Assembly: GCA_040220895.1 (NCBI GenBank)
Contig: JAVJVY010000019.1
Coordinates: forward strand, 390,854-454,853
From: UBA11591 sp040220895
GTDB lineage: Bacteria > Bacteroidota > Bacteroidia > Flavobacteriales_E > Vicingaceae
Reading direction: 5' to 3'
DNA length: 64,000 nt
The notes below the pieces were generated by a model. That model had not been told where the DNA came from. It made no database searches and worked only from the letters and a program-made list of their open reading frames with translations. This document shows positions 8,697-17,048 of this stretch, in pieces. Positions within the stretch are counted from its first letter, which is position 1; each line of letters starts with the position of its first letter. A program made the translations under genes and the position numbers.

Positions 8697-9167
8697 TTAA
8701 ATCCTATATCCTAATAAGAACACCACACAACCTTCGGAAATACCTGCGTCTTTAGGGACCTCGTAATTTATATACATGGTCCTTGATTTTTCTGGTTCCC
8801 ATGTGAAGGTGGTCTTTTTTCCGTCTTTATCGTTTTGGTTCGAATAAAGTAATTCCCTGTTGCTCTTTCCTTGCTTCTTGTTATAAACAGAGATTACCAC
8901 GTCTTCTTGAAGTTCGGCGGTGTTAAAGATGAACTTGTATTTTTCGCCAATGAACAAAGGAACTTCTACTTCAGTAACTTTGCCTTCCTGCCCTTTTATC
9001 TTGATTCTGGTAATCTTGCTGGAATCATATTTGTATTCAGGTTTCAGTAGCGGCTTGATCTCATTCTTCAACTCAGTTGAAGGACATACAAAAGCCGTTT
9101 GAAGTTCTTCTGCACTTCCAATAATGATGGAAAATGTAAGTAGCAGAGAAAGGATTGATTTTTTCAT
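8697..9167 (-). CDS. small exported protein, module copy 1 (unknown function)
   Basis: 156 residues beginning with a signal peptide (MKKSILSLLLTFSIIIGSA). I do not recognise a named family. The mature part alternates charged and hydrophobic residues as in a beta-sandwich, with a conserved-looking cysteine in SEGCVVFLLGYR near the end. It is homologous to the product at 49201-49692: both share a hydrophobic strand followed by an LLYSNQNDKDG/VLYNNQDEDG segment, a YEVP/IEVP strand and the terminal GC-V/L pattern. It follows the paired lipoprotein gene by 20 bases, the same order as in the second copy. It probably acts in the periplasm or at the surface together with that lipoprotein (inference). 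Confidence 0.75.
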   Translation of the reverse strand: MKKSILSLLLTFSIIIGSAEELQTAFVCPSTELKNEIKPLLKPEYKYDSSKITRIKIKGQEGKVTEVEVPLFIGEKYKFIFNTAELQEDVVISVYNKKQGKSNRELLYSNQNDKDGKKTTFTWEPEKSRTMYINYEVPKDAGISEGCVVFLLGYRI

Positions 9168-9187
9168 ACCTGTGTTTATTACCTCGA

Positions 9188-10081
9188 TTAACCGTTTACA
9201 ATAAATTTCCTTGCCTCTTCCACGTCAGTGGTAAGAAGCTCGATATCTTCTGCACTCATCGCCAGCTTTGCAAGATCCTCTTCGCTTTCGACAGCATCAA
9301 TATTGTACTTGGCAAAATGTCCCTCGATCTTTTTCAAGTGACCAATGAGTATTTTTTCTTCGGCATCGTTGTCCTGACTTTCAAGAATGCCGATTAAGTC
9401 TTTCAATATTTTCTTCTGTTCAATCAGGCGGCTCATTAGCACAGGATTTGATTCACCTTTCATGGACTGAAGCCCTAGATGCATACTTTCGATCCAGGCA
9501 CCGGTGAATATGACCAAACTGTTCATGCTCAGGCCGTTTTCTTCCAGATAGGTGTCAAGTTCCATTTGAAAGTCAGAGATAATATACCCAAGGGAGTCTC
9601 CGTTACCCATGTTCTTTTCAAATCGATCTAATATGCTTACCGAATTAAAGACGTTGGTCATCCAAAGACTCTCTGAAAGTGTACTCAACGATTGCACATA
9701 GTTGATGCAAGATTGATTTTGCTCATTCAGTGCACTGTAGGCCAAGTCTGCGGCGTAAGCACCGAAGTTCAATTTCTGGATGAATTTGGTGTTATAATTT
9801 GAAACGTTCGAAGGTTTATTGGTGAGTTCCGGAACATAAGTCAGACCCGCACGACGGAATATGGAAGCGATCTGAAGTGGAGACGGAAGATTATAGAGGA
9901 ATGAATTTTCTTCGGGATTATCCATTTCGGTGACTTCAATTTCAGTTAAGTTGGAGTCATCTTCCTCGTCACTGTTTTGAGGAGATCCGCATGCGATAAT
10001 GCCAGTTCCCAAGACCATCACCAACATCAATTGCCAAAAACGCGCTCTATTCATTTTGAAACTTTTTTGTGTGTTTTCCAC
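9188..10081 (-). CDS. acidic lipoprotein, module copy 1 (unknown function)
   Basis: 297 residues with a lipoprotein signal (GTGIIAC, Cys about residue 31) followed by an acidic stretch (NSDEEDD). In Bacteroidota such acidic residues after the cysteine are linked to surface export of lipoproteins. The remainder is predicted helical. It is a clear homologue of the product at 48293-49204: both have a LPSP/VPSP motif, then an ADLAYS-like helix (FGAYAADLAYSAL versus MGIFIADLAYASS), a long helical middle and a GAWIESMHLGLQ/GGFLEGLFIAVQ helix. The start could be Met10 (10054), which shortens the n-region. It is followed closely by the small exported partner. Confidence 0.78.
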   Translation of the reverse strand: MENTQKSFKMNRARFWQLMLVMVLGTGIIACGSPQNSDEEDDSNLTEIEVTEMDNPEENSFLYNLPSPLQIASIFRRAGLTYVPELTNKPSNVSNYNTKFIQKLNFGAYAADLAYSALNEQNQSCINYVQSLSTLSESLWMTNVFNSVSILDRFEKNMGNGDSLGYIISDFQMELDTYLEENGLSMNSLVIFTGAWIESMHLGLQSMKGESNPVLMSRLIEQKKILKDLIGILESQDNDAEEKILIGHLKKIEGHFAKYNIDAVESEEDLAKLAMSAEDIELLTTDVEEARKFIVNG

Positions 10082-10138
10082 TCTCCGTGAAGGTTGCTAA
10101 GTTAAAATAAAAATACTGAATTGTCTCAATTTCCTTTA

Positions 10139-11779
10139 TCAGGTCTGCAAAACCCCAACATTATATTTGGCTATTTCCGCCTGCTGATTTGCAGCTTCAA
10201 TTCCTATGGAAATCCATTTTCTTGTTTCAAGTGGATCGATCACGTTGTCGACCCAAAGCCTTGAAGCCGCATAATAAGGGGATAACTGCGAATTGTATTT
10301 GTCTCGAATATGGGACAGCATGCGTTCTTTTTCTTCTGGTGATATTTCCTTGCCTTTTGCTTTTTCCGATGAAACTTGAATTTGAAGCAGCGTTTTAGCC
10401 GCTTGATCACCACCCATTACGGCAATGTTTGCCGTTGGCCATGCAACAATCAACGCGGGGTCGTATGCCTTTCCACACATGGCGTAATTACCTGCTCCAT
10501 AGGAATTGCCTGTAATGATGGTGAATTTAGGCACTACTGAATTGGCCATGGCGTTGACCATTTTTGCACCGTCTTTGATTATTCCGCCTTGTTCGCTCCT
10601 TGATCCCACCATGAATCCGGTTACGTCTTGTAAAAACACCAGGGGTATTTTTTTCTGATTGCAATTCATGATGAATCTAGCCGCTTTGTCGGCACTGTCG
10701 CTATAGATTACCCCGCCAAATTGCATCTCACCAGTCTTGGACTTGACCAACTGCCGCTGATTGGCCACAATTCCGACCGACCAGCCATTAATTCTTGCAT
10801 AAGCAGTTACAATGGATTTACCGTACAATTTTTTGTATTCTTCATATTCAGAATTATCTACCAATCGCTCTATGATATCCCGAACCTCATATGTTTTTGT
10901 CCGTTCTTTTGGAAAGAGCCCGTAGAGTTCACCTACGTCTTTTTTTGGAGGTAAGGCTTCTTTTCTGTTAAAACCGGCGCCTCTTGGCACCCCTATTTGT
11001 CCGAGGAGTATTCTTATGCGATCGAGGCATTCTTTATCATCGGTGCATTTGTAGTCGGTTACACCCGAAATTTCACAGTGAGTGGTTGCTCCGCCGAGAC
11101 TTTCGTTGTCGATGTCCTCCCCAATGGCTGCCTTTACTAAATAAGAACCGGCCAGGAATATGGAACCCGTTTTATCTACGATTAGTGCTTCGTCGCTCAT
11201 GATGGGCAGGTAAGCACCACCGGCCACACAACTCCCCATCACTGCAGCTATTTGCGTAATACCAAGGCTAGACATGCGGGCATTATTCCTAAAGATTCTT
11301 CCAAAATGCTCTTTATCGGGGAAGACCTCGTCTTGCAATGGCAAGAAGACCCCCGCACTATCAACCAGGTAGATTATGGGTATTTCATTTTCCATGGCTA
11401 TTTCCTGAGCCCTTAAATTCTTCTTTGCTGTAATTGGAAACCAAGCTCCCGCCTTAACTGTGGCGTCATTTGCCACCACAATGCTCAGTCTTTCGCTCAC
11501 ATAACCCATCATAACTACCACCCCACCTGAAGGACAGCCGCCGTATTCTTCATACATTCCCTCTCCTACAAATTCTCCAATTTCAATGTGCTCGCTATCC
11601 TTGTCCAGCAGGTATTCAATCCGCTCTCTGGCAGTCATTTTTCCCTGACCGTGCAATTTTTCTATCCGCTTTTTACCCCCGCCCATATGAACTCGGGCAC
11701 TATTTTTTTTGAGCTCGGATACCAGTATTTTCATTTTATCCTCGTTTTTATTGAATTCGAGGTTCTCTTTTTTCGCCAT
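10139..11779 (-). CDS. acyl-CoA carboxylase beta (carboxyltransferase) subunit, methylcrotonyl-CoA type
   Basis: 546 residues with N- and C-terminal carboxyltransferase (crotonase-fold) domains. It transfers CO2 from carboxybiotin to an acyl-CoA. HFGRIFRNNARMS, MGSCVAGGAYLPIMSDE and LGGATTHCEISGVTDY most resemble the beta subunit of 3-methylcrotonyl-CoA carboxylase in leucine breakdown; FMVGSRSEQGGIIKDGAKM forms the C-domain oxyanion region. Propionyl- or geranyl-CoA specificity cannot be excluded. No biotin carboxylase/biotin carrier subunit is in the window, so the partner must be elsewhere. It starts 2 bases after the aminotransferase stop, so the two are one transcript. Confidence 0.92.
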   Translation of the reverse strand: MAKKENLEFNKNEDKMKILVSELKKNSARVHMGGGKKRIEKLHGQGKMTARERIEYLLDKDSEHIEIGEFVGEGMYEEYGGCPSGGVVVMMGYVSERLSIVVANDATVKAGAWFPITAKKNLRAQEIAMENEIPIIYLVDSAGVFLPLQDEVFPDKEHFGRIFRNNARMSSLGITQIAAVMGSCVAGGAYLPIMSDEALIVDKTGSIFLAGSYLVKAAIGEDIDNESLGGATTHCEISGVTDYKCTDDKECLDRIRILLGQIGVPRGAGFNRKEALPPKKDVGELYGLFPKERTKTYEVRDIIERLVDNSEYEEYKKLYGKSIVTAYARINGWSVGIVANQRQLVKSKTGEMQFGGVIYSDSADKAARFIMNCNQKKIPLVFLQDVTGFMVGSRSEQGGIIKDGAKMVNAMANSVVPKFTIITGNSYGAGNYAMCGKAYDPALIVAWPTANIAVMGGDQAAKTLLQIQVSSEKAKGKEISPEEKERMLSHIRDKYNSQLSPYYAASRLWVDNVIDPLETRKWISIGIEAANQQAEIAKYNVGVLQT

Positions 11780-11781
11780 AA

Positions 11782-13047
11782 TTATTTTTTGAGCAGGTTA
11801 CGTATGCCTTCTTTAAGTTTTTCAAGCTCCGATACAGAGGTGTAAATATGAGGAGAAACCCGACATCCTTCGATGTTTTTCCAAGAAATAGGGGAGGTGA
11901 TGATCTGGTATTTTTGTTGCAGGTAATTGGCGATTTCATTTGCTTTCATACCACTGATTCCAAAGGTATACAAGGCACCGTAACGCTTCTCCCTTTTTGG
12001 AGTATAGCTGATGAATTTCTCGTCACCCTCGAATTCAACGGTCCAATAATCGGTCAACCATTGCAATCGTTCGTATTTTCGATCGGAGCCAATGTTATTG
12101 TGAAAAAGTATAGCTTGCCCAACAGCTACTTCTGAAGGCACAGATCGGGTTCCAAGTGCTTCAAATTTACGTATATCATCATCGGCGATGGCATCGGTTG
12201 GAGCCCAGGCCCATAACTTCGATATCATGGCTTTCTTGATATATAGCATGCCGGTACCAAAAGGGGCACATAACCATTTATGTAGGGAAGTACCAAAAAA
12301 ATCGCAGTCAATATCGCTGATTTTGAAAGGCACATGGGCGAAACTGTGGGCACCATCCACAAGAACCATTGAAGAATACTTTCGTGCTGCAGTAGCTATG
12401 CGCCCTGCGGGTAGTACTTGGCCATTATAATTGATCATGTGGGTTATATGGACAAGTTTTGTTTTCGCCGACATTTCATTTTCAAAGGCTTGAACAATTT
12501 CATCCTCGCTCGCCGAGGGGAGTTCAAAATTTGCGTAACGAAGCACAATTTCATCCCTTTTTTTGCGCTGCTCCCAAGCGTTTCTCATATTGGGATAATC
12601 GTAGGGCGAAAGCACAATTTCATCTCCCTTTTTCAGATCCAAACCGAAGATGACCGTATCCAGTGCTTCTGTTGTATTCCTGTTAATGACAACTTCGTCA
12701 TACGTGCAACCCAATAAATTGGCCAGGTCGCGCCTTATGTTAATGCGCGAAGGTTCCAGTTGCCTCCACATGTAGTAGGAGGGAGCCTCGTTACTCATGG
12801 CCATGTACTTTTCGAAGGCTTCTTGAACAAACCTTGGCTGGGGACTTACTCCACCATTATTGAGGTTTATCTTTGACCTGGATACGCTATAGGCTTCTTG
12901 AATCCCTGACCAAAAATTTTCACCTTCACCTTGAGCCGGTAAGCTTTGTCTTAACTCTGGCAAGCTTGCCGGGCTGATCATCGGAAGTGCCGTCAAAGCA
13001 GCTGACTGAATTCCAATTTTTTTTAAGAAGGACCTCCTTGAAGACAT
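11782..13047 (-). CDS. class V aminotransferase-fold enzyme with Tat-like signal
   Basis: 421-residue PLP enzyme of the aminotransferase class V / isopenicillin-N epimerase-like group. The N-terminus RRSFLKKIGIQSAALTALP is a twin-arginine-type signal, suggesting export of the folded holoenzyme. The PLP lysine lies in GTSLHKWLCAPFG, preceded by the VLVDGAHSFAHV aspartate motif; NRNTTEAL binds the phosphate. Substrate is not deducible: similar proteins are annotated as cysteine desulfurase-like or epimerase-like. It begins 7 bases after the WbqC-like gene and ends 2 bases before the carboxylase gene, placing it in the lepB-containing operon. Confidence 0.85.
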   Translation of the reverse strand: MSSRRSFLKKIGIQSAALTALPMISPASLPELRQSLPAQGEGENFWSGIQEAYSVSRSKINLNNGGVSPQPRFVQEAFEKYMAMSNEAPSYYMWRQLEPSRINIRRDLANLLGCTYDEVVINRNTTEALDTVIFGLDLKKGDEIVLSPYDYPNMRNAWEQRKKRDEIVLRYANFELPSASEDEIVQAFENEMSAKTKLVHITHMINYNGQVLPAGRIATAARKYSSMVLVDGAHSFAHVPFKISDIDCDFFGTSLHKWLCAPFGTGMLYIKKAMISKLWAWAPTDAIADDDIRKFEALGTRSVPSEVAVGQAILFHNNIGSDRKYERLQWLTDYWTVEFEGDEKFISYTPKREKRYGALYTFGISGMKANEIANYLQQKYQIITSPISWKNIEGCRVSPHIYTSVSELEKLKEGIRNLLKK

Positions 13048-13054
13048 GGTTATA

Positions 13055-13654
13055 TTAACAGAGTAAATTTATACCGTTTGGTCCTTCGTTACAAATCAAA
13101 TCAATGCAACTCAGGTTGGCTTCAAAGGAGGAATCCTTTGAAAAGACTTGAATATATGAGTTAAAGTCTTCAGAATAATCGGCTAGTAGATAATTCTTAT
13201 TTCGCAGATCCGATCCCGATTCCATCTTTTGATATTCTAACGAATAGTCAATTTTAAGCGAAATATTCAGGCTTTGCACAATAAAATCGAGGATTTCCTT
13301 ATTTAGATCTACTAAATAGTTGTGTTGCCTTTCAATGATGAGGGCGCGGAATCGGTCTTCATAATATTCAAAATAAGGGGAAGAGCGGTAAGCCGATTCA
13401 AGCGATTTCCAATGCAGTTTTTGCCAGCTTTCATCATACGATATCCGGATGTCTTTGACAGGCGTATTATTTTTCCATTTTCGTAGTGGTACAATAAGCT
13501 TTAATCGCCCATTTGCCCCCAAAATCTCGCATCGGTTGCGATGTGTCTGCTTAATGAAGTGTTCACCGTGATCCATTGTCAATGAATTGAATTGCTTGAG
13601 ATCTCTCAGGTAAGACACACTTGGAAAATAAGATGTGGAAATCAGGGAATTCAT
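13055..13654 (-). CDS. WbqC-like family protein
   Basis: 199 residues when started at the ATG at 13654, whose ATGA overlap with the upstream signal peptidase stop decides the start (an in-frame ATG at 13681 is less likely). It shows WbqC-family features: an N-terminal YFPSVSYLRDL block, HRNRCEILGANGRLKLIVPL and a YFEYYEDRF block. WbqC proteins occur in O-antigen clusters and next to signal peptidase genes in Bacteroidota; their biochemical role is not settled. Cytoplasmic, no signal peptide. Confidence 0.88.
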   Translation of the reverse strand: MNSLISTSYFPSVSYLRDLKQFNSLTMDHGEHFIKQTHRNRCEILGANGRLKLIVPLRKWKNNTPVKDIRISYDESWQKLHWKSLESAYRSSPYFEYYEDRFRALIIERQHNYLVDLNKEILDFIVQSLNISLKIDYSLEYQKMESGSDLRNKNYLLADYSEDFNSYIQVFSKDSSFEANLSCIDLICNEGPNGINLLC

Positions 13655-14697
13655 TTCAGGTACTTGAACATTCTTTTCCAATTAATACCACTATTGTCTG
13701 AGGCATACATGACCATGTTCGCTTTTCCAATGATATGATCTTCGGGAACAAAACCCCAGTGGCGCGAGTCTGAGGAATTGAACCTATTATCACCCATTAC
13801 AAAATAGTAATCCAATTCCGGACAGTATTCCCCGACCTGGATTTTATCAATAAAAACTTCGCCTTCAGGACTTATCTCCAATTGGTGGCCTTCATATTTT
13901 TCGATCAAGGTACCGTATAAAGCCAAATTCGCTTTAGATAAGGTAAAGCACTTTCCTTTTTTTGGCACACTTACCGGTCCGTAATCGGACAGCGTAAATC
14001 CTGTAGTATAACTTGAAGGAAAAAGTCCATCGTCGGTATGCCCTTCGGGCATTACAAGCTGCTCGATGCTGAGCACCCTGTTGTCCTGTTTCAATGCATC
14101 TCGTTGTTTTAGGTCAAGACTTAGTTCCCAAGTAGAGGCATTTTCAAATCGACCTCCTTCAATGATGCCATGCTCGTCGAGCAGGTCGTCTATAGGCGAA
14201 GAAACTTTCAATCGGAACAGGTAAGAGAGACTTGGCGGATTTTTAATGACAGAATCGTTTATAAGCAAGGCATTGGCTACAATTTCAACTTTTTCTCCAG
14301 GTAACCCCAAACAACGTTTAACAAAGTAAGTGCGATGATCGACAGGGAAAAGATCGTCCATGGGATAATTGAATACCAATAGATCGCCTCGCTCTATCTT
14401 GTGGTAGCCGGGAAGCCTGTAATATGGTATGCGTATGATCTCACTATACGATTTCCAGCCACCTGAATAGGGAATGTATTTGGTAAGAAACGGAAGTGCA
14501 ATTGGAGTGCTTGTGATCTTCGGGCCATACCTCAATTTATTCACAAAAATGACATCACCCGGTTTGAGTGCCGTGCTCATTGAAGTTGTTGGAACGATAA
14601 AAACGTCGAACAAGAAGGATTTGACAACAAGGGCCAAAAAAGCCGACAGCAAAAGAACGGTGACCCATTCCTTAAAAAAAACCTTAACTCCTCTCAA
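13651..14697 (-). CDS. lepB: signal peptidase I, second tandem copy
   Basis: 348-residue S26 peptidase that removes signal peptides from exported proteins at the inner membrane. One N-terminal membrane helix (about 10-33) is followed by the nucleophile motif VPTTSM (Ser39) and the general-base motif YFVKRCLGLPGE (Lys127); the C-terminal box GDNRFNSSDSRHWGFVP is intact. An insertion of roughly 130 residues separates the lysine motif from that box, common in Bacteroidota. The start codon is TTG at 14697, overlapping the upstream stop as TTGA. It is co-transcribed with the larger paralogue upstream. Confidence 0.95.
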   Translation of the reverse strand: MRGVKVFFKEWVTVLLLSAFLALVVKSFLFDVFIVPTTSMSTALKPGDVIFVNKLRYGPKITSTPIALPFLTKYIPYSGGWKSYSEIIRIPYYRLPGYHKIERGDLLVFNYPMDDLFPVDHRTYFVKRCLGLPGEKVEIVANALLINDSVIKNPPSLSYLFRLKVSSPIDDLLDEHGIIEGGRFENASTWELSLDLKQRDALKQDNRVLSIEQLVMPEGHTDDGLFPSSYTTGFTLSDYGPVSVPKKGKCFTLSKANLALYGTLIEKYEGHQLEISPEGEVFIDKIQVGEYCPELDYYFVMGDNRFNSSDSRHWGFVPEDHIIGKANMVMYASDNSGINWKRMFKYLK

Positions 14698-16265
14698 GAG
14701 TGGTCGATAACGTTGAAGAGTCTATTCCACCTGATCTTACCCAAGAATGACTTATTGGGGTCAAGAGACAACCAAATGAAAACAGCTTTTCCCACAACGT
14801 GGTCTTCGGGAACAAAGCCCCAGAATCTTGAGTCCTGAGAATTATGCCTGTTGTCACCCATCATGAAATAGTAGTCCATTTTAAAGGTATAGGAATCTGC
14901 TTCTTTGCCATTGATATAGATATGGCCGTCCTTTAATTCCAGCTGGTTTTCTTCATAAGAAGAAATAACCTTTCTGTAAATAGGCAGATTATTGAGATCA
15001 AGATTGATGGTCATGCCCTTTTCCGGAACAATGATTGGACCAAAATTATCGACAGACCACTGGTAATTATTGGCATTTGGAAAAATTTCATTTTTTCGCA
15101 CGCTGGTATATCCTGCTTTAGTCACCATTTTTTCAATGCTTCGCACATTTGGAAATTGCTTTAGCCTTGCCTTGCTTTTTTCTGTCAACGTCATTACAAA
15201 TTCGCCGTACTCGTTGAGCTGTCTGACTTCCCCGGTATACGGATCGAATTCAGTGGTTATTTCCCGGTCCAATAACTCTTTACGAAGAAATCCACGGCCT
15301 TCAGCTGCAACGCGGTAATTGAACTGAAGATTTTTTGGGACAAAGGCATCTTCCCTATTGATGATTAATCTACTGTCAATAATCTCGAGTTCATCTCCGG
15401 GAATTGCGACACACCGCTTAATGTAGTTTTCGCGCTTATCGACTGGCCTGGTTACTATATCTCCGAATTCCATTGGCCCCAAGATTCGATTAAAACCTTC
15501 TCCCTTTTGCAGGGATTCTGCGCCGTAATCGCGCACTAGTTGCGCATAGACTTGATTCTGAGCATTCAGTGCAACGGTATCGCCTGCCGGGAAATTAAAA
15601 ACCACCAGGTCGTTACGATTTATTTTGCCAAGCCCGGGAAGTCTGTAGTAGGGCAGTTTTATCCATTCCAGGTAAGATTTCGTCGTATTTGTTAGTGGAA
15701 GCGTATGGTGAGCAAAGGGAAATGACAGCGGTGTATTTGGAATTCGAGCTCCGTAGCTGATTTTACTCACAAAAAGAAAATCACCTACCAATAAGGTCTT
15801 TTCCAACGAGGAAGTTGGAATAGTGAATGCCTCGAAATAAAGAGTTCTGATGATGGTCGCCGCAACGACGGCAAAGGTGATGGCATCCACCCATTCCCTG
15901 GACTTACTCTTTTTATACGCCTTGACCTTGTCAAGACTCAATAACTCAAAATCTGATCTAAAACTTAGATAGGGTAGGTAGAATCCTGTGAAAATGACCC
16001 CAAGAGCATGATCGAGGAAGGAGAATTTGCCCGCTCTTTTAAGCAGTTCGACGATGATTCCCATCCAGACAACAAAACCCACAAAAGGTATATAATAAAA
16101 GACCATCCACCACCTAGGTTTTTTGATCAGGTCAAGTGCGATCCAAATACTGTAAAATGGTATGAGTGACTTCCAACCAGACACGCCGAGTTTTTCAAAA
16201 AATCGATACAGCCCGATGTGTGAGGCAGCAAAATATAGCAGGGAAAGAATGATGAATGTGGTCAT
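14694..16265 (-). CDS. lepB: signal peptidase I with N-terminal membrane extension
   Basis: 523-residue signal peptidase I. Residues 1-100 form an extra membrane domain of about three to four helices (SGWKSLIPFYSIW, WWMVFYYIPFVGFVVW) not found in E. coli LepB. A further helix then leads into the catalytic motif IPTSSLEKTLL (Ser153) and NYIKRCVAIPGD (Lys283), and the C-terminal GDNRHNSQDSRFWGFVP box. A long insertion separates lysine and C-box. It is a paralogue of the adjacent 348-residue enzyme; both look active. A TATATTTG -7 element lies 20 bases upstream. Confidence 0.95.
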   Translation of the reverse strand: MTTFIILSLLYFAASHIGLYRFFEKLGVSGWKSLIPFYSIWIALDLIKKPRWWMVFYYIPFVGFVVWMGIIVELLKRAGKFSFLDHALGVIFTGFYLPYLSFRSDFELLSLDKVKAYKKSKSREWVDAITFAVVAATIIRTLYFEAFTIPTSSLEKTLLVGDFLFVSKISYGARIPNTPLSFPFAHHTLPLTNTTKSYLEWIKLPYYRLPGLGKINRNDLVVFNFPAGDTVALNAQNQVYAQLVRDYGAESLQKGEGFNRILGPMEFGDIVTRPVDKRENYIKRCVAIPGDELEIIDSRLIINREDAFVPKNLQFNYRVAAEGRGFLRKELLDREITTEFDPYTGEVRQLNEYGEFVMTLTEKSKARLKQFPNVRSIEKMVTKAGYTSVRKNEIFPNANNYQWSVDNFGPIIVPEKGMTINLDLNNLPIYRKVISSYEENQLELKDGHIYINGKEADSYTFKMDYYFMMGDNRHNSQDSRFWGFVPEDHVVGKAVFIWLSLDPNKSFLGKIRWNRLFNVIDHS

Positions 16266-16284
16266 GGAATATTTTTAATGCAGG

Positions 16285-16292
16285 CAAATATA
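16285..16292 (-). promoter_or_regulatory. -7 promoter element for the signal peptidase operon
   Basis: TATATTTG on the minus strand fits TAnnTTTG and lies in the 64-base gap between dapB and the first signal peptidase gene, suggesting these genes can be transcribed separately from parA-dapB. Confidence 0.4.
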
Positions 16293-16329
16293 AACGTACT
16301 GCTCTGACAGCCCTTCTACTTAACGTAAA

Positions 16330-17046
16330 TTAACGTTTTAATACATCGCTCATGTTGAAGAATCCGGACTTCTTGTAAAGCCATTCGGCTGCAATAACAG
16401 CTCCGCTGGCAAATCCTTTTCTTGATTTCGCCACATGCTCAATTTTAATTTCATCGATCTCAGAGGCATATGTCACTGAGTGAGTACCGGGAACTTCGTC
16501 GATGCGGTCTGCCCTGATAGGAAGGACGTTTGGCAAATTATTCTCCCCCAATCGCCAATGAGAATACGTTGAATGTAGGTTTATCAGATCGTTGGCCAGG
16601 GAAATAGCCGTACCACTGGGTGAGTCCAATTTGTGCACGTGATGAATCTCTTTGATTGCGGCATTGTATTGATCTCGATTACTCATTAGGCCAGCCAGTT
16701 GCCTGTTTAGTTCAAAGAAAATATTGACACCAATACTGAAATTTGATGCCCAAAGCAATGCGCCATTTTTTTCGGTGACTTTCTTTTTAATGTTTTCTAA
16801 TTCATCATACCAACCTGTGGTACCAACTACAATGGGTAGTTTCATGTCAAGGCTTTGAGATATATTTCTCAAGACCGAATCTGGTGTTGAGAAATCGATG
16901 ATTACATCGGTGTTGCTCTCATTCAGTTCTTGCCAATCATTTTTATTTCCAGAATCAAATTTTAACGAAATTGAATGACCTCGTTCCAATGCAATTTCTT
17001 CAACCGCTTTTCCCATTTTACCGTATCCCGATATAGCGATCCTCAT
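16330..17046 (-). CDS. dapB: 4-hydroxy-tetrahydrodipicolinate reductase
   Basis: 238 residues. It reduces the DapA product to tetrahydrodipicolinate with NAD(P)H in lysine and diaminopimelate synthesis, so it feeds peptidoglycan. Seen: the nucleotide-binding loop ISGYGKMGKAVEE at the N-terminus, VGTTGWY, the active-site EIHHVHKLDSPSGTA and the C-terminal ASEIDEIKIEHVAKSRKGFASG region. It is slightly shorter than the E. coli enzyme, as usual in Bacteroidota. It follows the DUF5683 gene by 2 bases in a parA-parB-DUF5683-dapB unit. Confidence 0.97.
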   Translation of the reverse strand: MRIAISGYGKMGKAVEEIALERGHSISLKFDSGNKNDWQELNESNTDVIIDFSTPDSVLRNISQSLDMKLPIVVGTTGWYDELENIKKKVTEKNGALLWASNFSIGVNIFFELNRQLAGLMSNRDQYNAAIKEIHHVHKLDSPSGTAISLANDLINLHSTYSHWRLGENNLPNVLPIRADRIDEVPGTHSVTYASEIDEIKIEHVAKSRKGFASGAVIAAEWLYKKSGFFNMSDVLKR

Positions 17047-17048
17047 GG

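Noticed and set aside
16633..16650. CACGTG-containing palindrome-like site as parS near parAB
   Set aside because: It lies in dapB and lacks the symmetric arms of the TGTTTCACGTGAAACA-type consensus; no other parS-like site was seen.
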